Positions 25,401 through 32,569 of a stretch of 64,000 bases of DNA are shown here, in pieces (the stretch's first letter is position 1; each line of letters starts with the position of its first letter). Made by a program: the position numbers and the translations under genes. The notes under the pieces were generated by a model. It saw only the letters and a program-made list of their open reading frames with translations. It searched no databases and was not told the DNA's origin. This stretch comes from Mytilus galloprovincialis (Eukaryota > Mollusca > Bivalvia > Mytilida > Mytilidae): contig NC_134845.1 in the NCBI RefSeq assembly GCF_965363235.1, forward strand, positions 64,695,261 through 64,759,260. The letters run 5' to 3'.

Positions 25401-26111
25401 TTCAATTGGTCCAGTGTAGCGATTCAGTTGCATGAGGTTTTGAAAGTGTTGTTTTCATTTGTTTAGCGTTGTATTTATATTTAGCTCAAATTGTACTTTC
25501 CGGGTACGTGTATTTATTTTACGATACTGTATTTATTATCAACTATTTTGTCATTGTGTGTCTGTGGCGGATGTGAACACAGTTCTGGAAGATATATCCC
25601 AATTATTGGGAAAGTTTGTATGCTATAAAATACTGATTGTACTATCAACTATAAAAACCTTCATTTTTGTTTGCATCTTGTTAGATTTGTTTCTTTAAGC
25701 AGACGTTGTATGATTGCCAATTAGACAACAATTCATCGTAGTTCAAATAGAGTGTATATTTGTTTGAATTTCCAAATCAGTAACTATTGTGGTTGTATGT
25801 CTATGATGGCTCATGATTTCTAATTATTGGTACGTTTTCTATTTATGTCTACTTGGAATGCAATTTTGTAGATATAAAGGAAGTAAAAACAACTGCCATA
25901 CAAGTGGCAGGTTCAGCTAGCTATCGATCTTTTTTTTAGGGAAAACGAAAGTTGTTTACCTATTGTCATCCCACTGAGATGAGTTACGTTCACCGCGTGT
26001 CATTGTATTACTATGATAGTCCCCTACAGTTACATTGAAAATAATAATCAGCTTACCCATTGTCATCCCACTGCGATTTGAAGCCTGTTACTTTTGACAC
26101 CCATTGGCGAT
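13344..26111 (-). CDS. Spliced gene for a discoidin-like (FBXL4-type galactose-binding fold) domain
   Basis: Joined by eye from minus-strand exons 26057-26111 (or 25960-26023), 16425-16530, 14716-14895 and 13344-13445. All junctions have GT/AG and compatible phase, giving ~146 residues to a stop at 13344-13346. The product holds the F5/8C-related domain known from FBXL4: S-Q-W-D-D-N, A-A-A-Q-V-K-G-P-P-N-V-Y-P-Q-Y-G-D, a buried G-A-W-C-P, I-N-I-Y-E-T-Y-N-G-G, then R-I-F-S-P-P-I-Q and an acidic end with E-M-D-A-V-E-I-T-G. No F-box or LRR exon is seen, so it is not FBXL4 itself. The visible 5' exon starts in phase 1, so at least one more upstream exon exists and was not found. Introns hold TTAA elements, a BEL remnant and several dispersed repeats. 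Role unknown; such domains bind ligands on proteins or surfaces. Confidence 0.7.
13750..13965 (+). repeat. Dispersed repeat family F
   Basis: AAACTGACAACACCATGG... GGCAGATCCTGCTCCA... copy, lying just upstream (on the gene's strand) of the last discoidin exon, in intron. Confidence 0.6.
14121..14420 (+). repeat. Dispersed repeat family B, long copy
   Basis: The best-kept copy: TGGTATGATTGCCAATGAGA, then ACTATAGGTCACCATACGGC, then the CTCCTGACTTGGGACAGGCA and GGCGGGGTTAAACATGTT blocks, which are the inverted form of part of family A. Confidence 0.7.
14716..14895 (-). CDS. Discoidin-like gene, central exon
   Basis: 60 codons, phase 0 at both ends; donor CAG|GTATAT, acceptor TTCACAG|ATT. It carries Y-I-Q-S-I-N-I-Y-E-T-Y-N-G-G, the hallmark of the FBXL4-type discoidin domain. 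Confidence 0.75.
15230..15480 (-). repeat. Dispersed repeat family C, inverted copy
   Basis: CCAGGTTTAATCCACC and AGGAATATGACAGT blocks shared with 39.3 kb, matching the inverted end of the 37.7 kb copy (TGGATTAGACATGGTTTTAT). Confidence 0.55.
16190..16390 (+). repeat. Dispersed repeat family F
   Basis: GGCTAAAAATGAAAAGGACAA ... GGGGGTGATCTC ... CCCGTCGTGTTGCTCATGTT. It ends about 35 bp before the discoidin exon at 16425. Confidence 0.65.
16425..16530 (-). CDS. Discoidin-like gene, second visible exon
   Basis: 106 nt: one base completes the codon split with the previous exon, then 35 codons; donor ACG|GTATTG, acceptor TTTCAG|ATGG. Encodes W-A-A-A-Q-V-K-G-P-P-N-V-Y-P-Q-Y-G-D and G-A-W-C-P-K-G. 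Both alternative upstream exons leave two bases that fit its phase. Confidence 0.72.
16738..17035 (+). mobile_element. Pearl-like non-autonomous element, one core unit
   Basis: Left end GTACACGGATGCCCCATC, one ~169-bp core (GTTTCAAGTTGATTGGACTT ... CTCGACCAAAAACTTTAACC), an ACGG-type microsatellite (16943-16995), and a right end with AAATGGGGCAT. The left ATGCCCCAT and right ATGGGGCAT are inverted. The layout (flank, tandem core, microsatellite, flank) resembles the 'pearl' elements described from bivalves. It carries a short frame with no recognised protein. Confidence 0.7.
17160..17690 (+). repeat. Dispersed repeat family A, near full copy
   Basis: Begins AATTGAAGTCTGGAGCTGGC and runs through CCCCGCCGCATTTTTGCGCC, GTCCCAAGTCAGGAGCC, AGGGGCCAGCTGAAGGACGC and GACCTGTTGGTGACC to GTCTCTTTGACACATTCCCC. 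It is over 500 bp with no long frame. Copies lie at 7.5, 32.0, 38.6, 41.9 and 48.5 kb. Confidence 0.75.
17795..17953 (+). repeat. 158-bp exact direct repeat, copy 1
   Basis: From TGTTGAGATTATCGCGGGAA to CTGAACTATCATCTATA, identical by eye to 24364-24523. Copy 2 starts right after the end of the BEL/Pao remnant and begins with TG, so this may be the start of an LTR. Alternatively a piece of a host exon and intron was duplicated. Confidence 0.75.
17880..18105 (-). other. Exon-like open segment of uncertain status
   Basis: On the minus strand an open segment lies between a good acceptor (TTTGTTTTTGCACTAG) and a donor (ACAA|GTACGT) and would encode about 70 residues, phase 2 at both ends. That phase would allow it as a cassette between the first and second visible discoidin exons, but it would split the domain. 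The coding-like part overlaps the 158-bp direct repeat, so it may instead be LTR sequence. No family recognised. Confidence 0.3.
18661..19527 (+). mobile_element. 867-bp Helentron- or pearl-like insertion with tandem 191-bp units
   Basis: It is absent from the sister copy, whose uninterrupted site is at ~20941-20950, so both ends are exact: five A on each side (18656-18660 and 19528-19532). Near the left end is a perfect hairpin (18668-18683, GGGTTCC/GGAACCC). Then come ~3.6 units of 191 bp, a GACGCC/GACGAC microsatellite (19443-19478) and a right-end hairpin (19504-19519, TTCGACT/AGTCGAA). Hairpins, internal tandem units, a microsatellite and an A-tract target are traits reported for Helentron-derived and pearl elements. 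No protein. Confidence 0.75.
18750..19440 (+). repeat. 191-bp tandem repeat, about 3.6 units
   Basis: TAAAATACGGAAAA recurs at 18901, 19092 and 19283 (steps of exactly 191). The first unit is partial and the last is cut by the microsatellite. 191 is not a multiple of three, so the short open frame across it is not a conserved protein. Confidence 0.85.
19681..20426. other. Sequence between two TTAA elements
   Basis: A/T-rich with no gene recognised. It lies between copies 1 and 2 of the GGTAGCAATA element, in the intron between discoidin exons at 16.5 and 26.1 kb. Confidence 0.4.
20427..21095 (+). mobile_element. GGTAGCAATA-family TIR element, copy 2 (uninterrupted)
   Basis: 669 bp, flanked by ATAA on the left and TTAA (21096-21099) on the right. 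It keeps the empty site for the 867-bp insertion of copy 1. Its right TTAA is shared with the start of the next element (GGTAGATGGGG at 21100). Confidence 0.8.
21100..21640 (-). mobile_element. Family D element, inverted diverged copy
   Basis: Starts GGTAGATGG straight after TTAA and aligns in reverse with 8451-9049: GTCACCGGACTCGTTTTC, AGATAAAATATGAGAAGATAG and TTTGCCAAAATGGAG blocks. The far end is not clear and seems to run close to the BEL gag start. Confidence 0.55.
21687..24045 (+). pseudogene. BEL/Pao-type LTR retrotransposon gag-pol remnant
   Basis: ATG at 21687 (an earlier TTG is not a likely start). Gag has the DUF1759-like core: L-P-K-L-S-L-P-I-F-S-G, E-W-Q-T-F-W-D-S-Y, N-Y-L-K-A-Q-L. 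An in-frame TAA at 22395-22397 breaks it; the frame then goes on with L-P-G-E-V-R-Q-H-L. Three CCHC-like knuckles follow (C-V-F-C...H...C, C-F-N-C...H...C, C-R-Y-C...H...C; 22650-22840), then an aspartic-protease-like segment whose motif reads L-D-E-G-A instead of D-S/T-G. A frame shift at ~23219 and loss of most of the RT leave only its N-terminal approach (I-P-D-M-L...P-Y-H-P-V-H). RNase H, integrase and a clear LTR pair are absent. Non-functional. Confidence 0.85.
24364..24523 (+). repeat. 158-bp exact direct repeat, copy 2
   Basis: Same sequence as 17795-17953. It follows ...CGCGGCCCCAGTA and begins TGTTGAG. It diverges after CATCTATA. It could be the truncated start of a 3' LTR of the BEL element. 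Confidence 0.75.
24650..24790 (-). repeat. Dispersed repeat family E, inverted copy
   Basis: TGATGAGTCTTATGTAGACG AAACGCGCGTC block, reverse of the 10.75 kb copy. Confidence 0.65.
24800..25955. other. A/T-rich intron sequence
   Basis: No exon recognised. A short scrap of family B (GATTGCCAATTAGACAAC) sits at 25.71 kb. Confidence 0.4.
25960..26023 (-). CDS. Discoidin-like gene, alternative version of the first visible exon (1b)
   Basis: 64 nt on the minus strand between CTGTAG and GTAAAC, phase 1 in, phase 2 out. It ends S-S-Q-W-D-D-N with the same 15 bases (CAGTGGGATGACAAT) as exon 1a and would read into the exon at 16530 just as 1a does. It lies only 33 nt beyond exon 1a, too close to be joined to it by a normal intron, so the two are probably mutually exclusive, or this one is a dead duplicate. 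Confidence 0.55.
26057..26111 (-). CDS. Discoidin-like gene, first visible exon (1a)
   Basis: 55 nt between TTTTGTTTTACAG and GTAAGC, phase 1 in, phase 2 out. It encodes R-Q-W-V-S-K-V-T-G-F-K-S-Q-W-D-D-N and joins to W-A-A-A-Q at 16530. It corresponds to the start of the discoidin fold; the exon before it was not found. Confidence 0.6.
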
Positions 26112-26149
26112 CTGTAAAACAAAATTAGTACATACTTAATAGGTCTATC

Positions 26150-26265
26150 CTAGGAAGAGCAGCACGACGGGTACCAACTGTGGATCAGGATCTGCTTACC
26201 CTTCCGTCACACCTCAGATCAACACGGTTTATAGTAGAGTTTGCGTTGCTCAGTCTTTTTTTCTT
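26150..26265 (-). repeat. Dispersed repeat family F, inverted copy
   Basis: AGCACGACGGGTACCA, CAGGATCTGCTTACCCTTCC and GTTGCTCAGTC blocks, reverse of 16.2-16.4 kb. Confidence 0.6.
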
Positions 26266-26269
26266 AAAA

Positions 26270-26865
26270 TGTCCTGTACCAAGTTAGAAAAATGGCCATT
26301 AATTGTTATATTATAGTTCGTTTATGTGTGTGTTACATTGTAATGTTGTGTTTCTGTTATGTCGGAGTTCTCCTCTTATATTTGATGTGTTTCCCTCAGT
26401 TTTAGTTTGTAACCCGTTTGTTTTCTTCTCAATCGATTTATGAATTTCGAACAGCGGTATACCACTGTTGCCTTTATTTAGTTTTTATGTTGTTTTGTGT
26501 ATACTGTTTGCCTTTTGGTATTTTTTTGGCAGCATTGTCAGGTTATTTCCGACTTTATCCTCGACGTTGAGGTTGGTTTTTTTTTATCATACACCTTTTT
26601 CCGCTCTAACCGGGTGCTAGGGATGGTCTAGAAACTGTCATTGAGACGATAGATTTAGTTTGGTTTTAAATGCCTTTGTGTTTATTTGAGATGAAGATCA
26701 GCAATTAGATACTGTTCATTCACTTGTATTTATTGATGTTGTGTCATTGATTTATATCATTTCTTTTATTATTTTGTCTTATTGGGTCCTTTGACATGTT
26801 TGAGAGTTTATGGACTGTTTGTTCATATCCCAAAGCACAATATAGATATAGGCTTCGCTTCTTTC
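26270..26865. other. Non-coding stretch
   Basis: T-rich. No gene was recognised in this interval. Confidence 0.35.
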
Positions 26866-26868
26866 TAG

Positions 26869-27310
26869 AATGAAATTCAAAACAGTGTGGCTGTGGCCAT
26901 TGATTGACACATTAAATTCATCCATTGACTGGAACAATTTACGTGAACGTTTGTCTGTAACGACCACTGTTAACGACGTACCTACGATAGACATTTAAAC
27001 TGTGGGGTCACCAAAGGTTTCTTAACGCCTTTAATTATAAAATAATTCGAAAAATTAATCAGGAATAACCTTTATGTTTTGATTTATATAATTGGTATAA
27101 ATCAAACATCGTGTTATTTCTGATTATTTTTTCGAATTACTTTATTAAGGTGTTGAGAACATTTGGTGACCCCATAGTTTAAGTGTCTTTGAAAAGTACA
27201 TAGTGAGCAGTGGTCGTTACATACAAACGTTCACCTAAATTGTCCCAGTCAATGGATGAATTTAATGTGTCAATCAATGGCCACAGCCACACTGTTTTGA
27301 ATTTCATTTT
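26869..27310. repeat. 442-bp imperfect palindrome (foldback)
   Basis: The left arm from AATGAAATTCAAAACAGTGT matches the reverse complement of the right arm ending ACTGTTTTGAATTTCATT. Matching blocks include GGGGTCACCAAA, the CAATGGATGAATTTAATGTG block and TTTGATTTATA on each side of a centre at about 27090. The left arm is open on the minus strand (start at 26994); no known protein. This could be a foldback transposon or an inverted duplication. Confidence 0.8.
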
Positions 27311-27857
27311 ATATACTTTTTATTAAATGACTGACTGGTATTTAGACAGCTTTATAGCTATCAGCATCATAACAGTAGATTTTGTTGCTGCAACTAGTCC
27401 ATGACATATGTTTGATAGGGTTTTTAATTGACCTTTGCATTTAGTGATCTTTGAACCCTTTAGATTTGTTGCATGAAGATAATAGATAACGCCCTCTTAA
27501 AATATCGAACTTGAAATTTGCATAATAAGAGAATATATGATGGTCGCGTTTGTGTGATTTTACGTTGTTGCCATTAATATTTTTCATTAATCGCAAATTC
27601 GAAAAGGTGATACAGATCTTGCTTCGCGTTTCCAACTTTCAAATTCATTGATAAAAAAAATAATACCAGTTTAAAAAAAAAAACACACCTTTGTCAGAAG
27701 CCTAAATTCTAATTCTAATTTTTAAAAAAAGATATTTTTTAATAGAAATTAAATTCGATTTAATTCATTACAATAAAGCACATAAAAATGTACAAACAGA
27801 TGCTGAAAATAAATGATTAAACTGTTGTTTATTTGAATTTTTCAACATTGATATATA
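27311..27857. other. A/T-rich DNA between two inverted-repeat structures
   Basis: No gene recognised. Confidence 0.35.
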
Positions 27858-28151
27858 CACTGGTATTAAAGAGATAATAGTAACTGCAATTACGATTATC
27901 CCAATATGGCGACGGTAGATATAGGTAAAATCTTTACACTCATTTTTCTTAAATGTAGCATGTTTTTGTCAATAGTTACTCAGCTGCAAGGTTTATCTAT
28001 ACCATTTCATCATATTTGAATCGTAACGGTGCACTGGAATTGTCTAAGCGCTTTGAAAATAGCCGTTGAAAAATTCGGGATGATAATCGTAACTCGGAAA
28101 AAAGATAATCGTAATTATGGTATTTAAAAATAAAAAAGATAATCGTAACTG
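27858..28151 (+). repeat. Left terminal inverted repeat
   Basis: Matches 30541-30821 in reverse with a few changes and one indel block. It carries GATAATCGTAAYT motifs near 27892 (inverted), 28082, 28103 and 28137, a start codon at 27906 and a splice donor at 27925. Confidence 0.85.
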
Positions 28152-28767
28152 GAAACTGTTTTATTGATATTGACACTAAAAACGTATATCTGATAGCATA
28201 TTATGAAATTATGGCGATGAATTATTTACGAAACGTCCCAACATCTTATGACATTTCTTTTTATGCATATATAATTAATTGTTCTTATGAAAACAGCTAC
28301 ATACTAGTATATTATAAAATTGGAAGGGTGAACAAGCTTTAAGAAATTTGGAAATCATAATGGGAAAACACGAACTTTGTTAATATACAGAAATTTATTG
28401 AACTAGGTATGCCACAAAATATGTGAATGAGCGATGGAAATTATGATACATGACAATAATTGTCAGGCGACACGCATGTGTCACCTTACATCAGATTTCT
28501 GATTAAGACAGTAAACAAAAAATAATTTATCCTGAAGTAAATAGTAAATATAGTTAATATTGTTTAAATTATTTTATTGTAGGTGGTTATATGTGCTATT
28601 TCTGCCCCCGGGAAGCCACTGCTGATTTAATTCTAGAACATACCCTATTATGCCATAACGAAGTAGGAAAGACATTTAGTATTCGTCAAAAACCGTTTGA
28701 CGAGAAATTAGTGGCTACAGTTTTCATGTCACTTCGATCATTTTTCATGGATGATATCACAACTTAA
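27906..28767 (+). CDS. Small spliced zinc-finger protein encoded by the TIR element
   Basis: Exon 1 (27906-27924) lies in the left inverted repeat: ATGGCGACGGTAGATATAG, then donor GTAAAA. Exon 2 (28583-28767) follows acceptor TTTTATTGTAG. The phase fits (one base plus two), giving 67 residues to TAA. Residues 11-31 hold C-x2-C-x11-H-x3-C-H, a C2H2 or C2HC-like finger. The tail has F-D-E-K-L-V-A-T-V-F-M. Nothing else in the element is clearly a transposase. The open frame, finger and phase agreement support it, but no transcript evidence is available. It may be the N-terminus of a longer lost protein. Confidence 0.5.
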
Positions 28768-28814
28768 AAGTTATGATGAACAAGGGATAACTTTGAAAAG
28801 TGTTTTACAGTGTC

Positions 28815-28951
28815 ATTTCTTTTATAGCTGACTATGCGGTATGGGCTTTGTTCATTGTTGAAGACCGTACGGTGACCTATATTTGTTAATTTCTGAGTCA
28901 TGTTGGTTTCTTGTGGAAAGTTGTCTCATTGGCAAACATACCACATCTTCT
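28815..28951 (-). repeat. Dispersed repeat family B
   Basis: Reverse copy with GACTATGCGGTATGGGCTTTG and GTTGTCTCATTGGCAAACAT, lying inside the 3-kb TIR element. Confidence 0.65.
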
Positions 28952-29671
28952 TATTCATATTAGCTACTTCATGACTGTCACTGAAATTTCAGTATCTCAG
29001 ATATAAACTATAAACAACACAAATTCAATTTTGAATTATGATAATACTAGTATGACATCCTCAAAACATTTAATGCTATATAAGACTAGAGAATGTTTGG
29101 CCCTAAATGGGATTCTTTGTGTATTATGAAATTAAGTAACGTGGAGTTCATTGTCAAACATGGATTTGTGTTCTTTTATAGTTTGGCCAAAAGCCCGAAA
29201 ATCAAAAAATAAAATTGATGTAGCTTTAAATTTTCTTACAAGAAATACTTATTCAAAGAATGACTGCAAAGATGAGAATAAAATAACGCATATTCCGCAA
29301 AATTAGAAACAAACTTATTAAAAATTCATAAATACTCGGTATATGAAAAGTATGCTGCATACATATGCATGGAAGATATTGTAGAGAAAAATATTGAAGG
29401 TACTAAACAAGGAACATTTTTGTATTTGCATACTTGCCATATAATTAGTACTTTTCTATTAAATGAAAACATAAATTAGCCTTTCCTAATTTTCATGCAT
29501 TTTTCTGAAGCACAAAATATTTGTTTTAAAATCTATAAAAATCTTTGTAATTAAACCAGTTCCGACTGTGATAATCTACATGTTTGGCCCTTTGATGTAA
29601 TTTATCAATATACATATTTGTGTTTTTTTTCGTCTGTCAAATGCTTCGTAAGACTATAGGTAAGGCTAATA

Positions 29672-29763
29672 AAAACAAAAAATAAAAGTAACAATAAACA
29701 AAAGTAACAATAAACAAAAGTAACAAAAAACAAAAGTGACAATAAACAATAGTAACAATAAAC
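29672..29763 (+). repeat. Short A-rich minisatellite
   Basis: About six units of AAAAGTAACAATAAAC (16 bp). Confidence 0.8.
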
Positions 29764-29848
29764 TGGTAACTATTCTAGATCCTTTACCATCCACACTGTT
29801 TAAAGAAACGTCCTAAAATACATGGGAATTTGATCAAAACATTTGAAT

Positions 29849-30285
29849 TTAATTTTTAAAATCATATATCAGTATAAAATAGAAAAAAGTGAATCCAAAG
29901 GAAACATATGGACGGCTGAATTTATAGATAAGAACTAAATCATCAGCGTATAACAGATATGATATATCATTATCATTTAACTTGGGTGGTTCACATGTTG
30001 AGTCAAAAATAGATGGTAAATCATTAATATATAAAGAAAATAATGTAGGGCTTAAAATACACCCTTGTTTTACCCCAACTGAGGAATTAAAAAAATCAGT
30101 GATACCTTCCGAGATCTTTACCAAGTACAAAACCTCTTTATACATATCTTTCATTATACTAAAAAAAAGGGACCATCTATGTTGTAATAAGACAATTTGT
30201 AAAAGAGGGCATCTATATTAATAGTATCAAATGCCTTCCTGAAATCAATGAAACAGGCATATATCTTTTTTGACATATGAAAATG
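29849..30285 (-). pseudogene. LINE reverse-transcriptase fragment
   Basis: Minus strand. An upstream frame has A-C-F-I-D-F-R-K-A-F-D (RT motif A) at ~30200-30260. A second frame from 30154 has G-V-K-Q-G-C-I-L-S-P-T-L-F-S-L and L-L-Y-A-D-D-L-V-L (catalytic Y-A-D-D). A frame break lies near 30155-30165. Both ends are missing. It sits inside the TIR element and is clearly dead. Confidence 0.8.
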
Positions 30286-30540
30286 TGGTATACGTGACTT
30301 TCATTTTGAGCAATGAATTGAAAGGATTGCACTTTTGGAATATGGGATATAGCTAATCCATCCTTTTTCTCATCAATTAGAGATATATAGGTAAATTTAT
30401 CCTAGATATTAACCTGTAAGTTTCTTCATTTATTTTTATATGCGTTAATGTCATCGTTTAACTGGGCATTTACATTTTTAACACACAAAATACCATTGAA
30501 ATGCTGAAAGACACATTTATTATGTTTCAGTTACTATTAT

Positions 30541-30821
30541 CATATAAAGAAAATTACGATTATCAAAGAAGAAAAATACCATAGAGTTACGATTATCATC
30601 CCGAATTTTTCAACGGCTATTTTCACAGCTCTTAGACAATTCCAGTGCACCGTTACGATTCAAATATGATGTAATGGTATAGATAAACCTTGCAGCTGAG
30701 TAACTATTGACAAAAACATGCTACATTTAAGAAAAACGAGTGTAAAGATTTTACCTATATCTACCGTCGCCATATTGGGATAATCGTAATTGCAGTTACT
30801 ATTATCTCTTTAATACCAGTG
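30541..30821 (-). repeat. Right terminal inverted repeat
   Basis: Reverse complement of the left repeat, including the same ATG, 19-nt coding start and GTAAAA donor read on the minus strand (ATG at 30771-30773 approx.). Motif GATAATCGTAA occurs near 30555, 30586 and 30777. Confidence 0.85.
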
Positions 30822-30829
30822 TATATATT

Positions 30830-31350
30830 TGATATTCATTCTCAAATCAACATTTAGAAAAAACAATCATTATAGCCTACACATGCATATGAAAGTGTTT
30901 GGGTTAAAATTTCAAAAAACCTACAAAACATGCATAGGTTTGAGGTTTTCCCTAGACATTTTAAAAAAATGTGACCGAAACCACAACGTAAGGACTGGTA
31001 GTTAAGTTTGCAAACACCTTTGATAAAAATTCTGTAGCAAAGTTGAAGATAGAAGAATTCCATCTATCAAAAACTGACTATAATTCCCTTATTTTAGTCC
31101 AGGCTTATCAAAGAAAATAAATTAGGTCAATATTAAATAGCTAAATCTGTGAAATTTAAACTATATCATTACAAATAAAACGTTATTTATTGTTTGCAGG
31201 GAAACTCATACCATCTGCATTTAAAAAAAATTATATACTACTAACGGTTAACGAGGCCGGGATAAGGTACCGGTATTTGATGTATCCATTAACAAATGTC
31301 AAAACTATCAATAAAATATGATTTACTTAAAAAAAAAAAAAAAAAAAAAA
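30830..31350. other. Non-coding spacer ending in a 20+ A run
   Basis: No gene seen. The A run at 31329-31351 lies just past the stop of the next gene. Confidence 0.4.
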
Positions 31351-31355
31351 ATATG

Positions 31356-31727
31356 CTAAAAATTATACGTACAAAAAAGTCCTGAATATTGCCTCAGTCT
31401 AACAGATCCAATCGAGTGCTTTCCCGGCGAGTCACAACAGCCAGAGGTATCCAGATAACACTCCAACTTCGTTGAATCATAGAAAGACGCACAAAGACCG
31501 CTTTCCACAAGTAAGCGAGCACATCGTAACGCAGATAACTTTTTTGATAAAGTGAACACGGGTGAATTTTCAATAAAACCAATATTTTTGTCAACTGAAA
31601 ATTTTCCGCTTTTAATCTCTGTTAGCCCACATGTTATTTTTGTGAAAGTAGTTAATACTAAAAGGTGTTCGTAAAAACGGATCATGCTGTTAAAAGTTTT
31701 TATCTGGAACTGTTTGTTAATGATCAT
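31356..31727 (-). CDS. Small cysteine-rich PAN/apple-like protein, paralogue 2
   Basis: 123 codons from ATG 31727; M15 (M-I-R-F-Y-E-H-L-L-V-L-T) could also start a signal peptide that ends before the first conserved Cys (33). It shares L-R-C-A-R-L-L-V-E-S-G-L-C-A-S-F-Y-D, the C-C pair, the C-T-Y-N-F end and 3' flank with the gene at 6407-6796. Cys spacing is kept although many other positions differ, which suggests selection on the protein. No close neighbour links it to a pathway. It probably arose by dispersed duplication and is probably secreted. Whether it is single-exon is unproven. Confidence 0.6.
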   Translation of the reverse strand: MIINKQFQIKTFNSMIRFYEHLLVLTTFTKITCGLTEIKSGKFSVDKNIGFIENSPVFTLSKKLSALRCARLLVESGLCASFYDSTKLECYLDTSGCCDSPGKHSIGSVRLRQYSGLFCTYNF

Positions 31728-31994
31728 GAGTAGATTTTGAAAAAGTACGAAATAGATTTTCTAAGACGAATGATGGTCTTTTAAATTTGATTACAAAGTC
31801 AACAAAAATTAAACTCTCTTAAGGTCGTATGATTATCGTAATCAATAACACAATCTTAAGTAAATCATTCTTATTCAACCAAAAACAAAAACAGACCTAA
31901 GGCGATGTTCTTAACGCCTAAGTAAACAAAAAAATAGAAAATCATTTGTTCATAAATTCCAAGGTAACACTTTGATTGAACAGAATAAAAAGGC

Positions 31995-32315
31995 TATTGA
32001 GATCTGATCAACATGTTTAACCCCGCCGCATTTTTGTGTCTGTCCCAAGTCAGGAGCCTCTGGCCTTTGTTAGTCTTGTATTATTTTTATTTCTAGTTTC
32101 TTGTGTACAATTTGGACTTTGGTATGGCGTTCATTAACACTGAACATGCTGAACTAGTATATGTATTTGTTTAGGGGCCAGCTGAAGGACGCCTCCGGGT
32201 GCGGGAGTTTCTCGGTGCATTGAAGACCTGTTGGTGACCTTCTGCTGTTGTCTGTTCTATGGTCGGGTTGTTGTCTCTTTGACACATTCCCAATTTCCAT
32301 TCCCAATTTTATGAA
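31995..32315 (+). repeat. Dispersed repeat family A, 3' part
   Basis: From CATGTTTAACCCCGCCGCAT to GACACATTCCCAATTTCCAT; the 5' third of the family is missing. Confidence 0.7.
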
Positions 32316-32569
32316 ATATATTTTGAAGAAAAAAAACTTGTTAATCGAAAATTATCATAAAAGGATGTTTATTGGTAAAATGAGAAAGAAAAATTGAGAA
32401 AATGTCAAGAAAATATAGAAAAGCTACTAAGCAAAGATTAATAATAAACAGTGTTTGTTGAGGGAAAAGGCAGAAATTAAGAACGTGTGAATAAAAAGGA
32501 ATGCAACACTTTTGGAGACAGCAAAGTAAGCATGAGTTAAACTCGATTCAGTCTTCACCAATTCGGAGT

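Larger units (their letters stand above)
27858..30821. mobile_element. 3-kb element with ~280-bp terminal inverted repeats
   Basis: Starts CACTGGTATTAAAGAGATAA and ends with its reverse complement, both next to TATA (possible TATA or TA target duplication, ambiguous because it is palindromic). Inverted repeats extend to about 28151 and back to about 30541. The interior holds a zinc-finger exon (28583-28767), a family B repeat, a 16-bp minisatellite and a piece of LINE RT on the minus strand. No transposase was recognised, so superfamily is unassigned; it may be a deletion derivative of a larger element. Confidence 0.8.

Noticed and set aside
26779-26994. 71-codon frame as the missing first exon of the discoidin-like gene
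   Set aside because: It is the arm of a 442-bp palindrome, has no signal peptide and no matching donor in phase was found.
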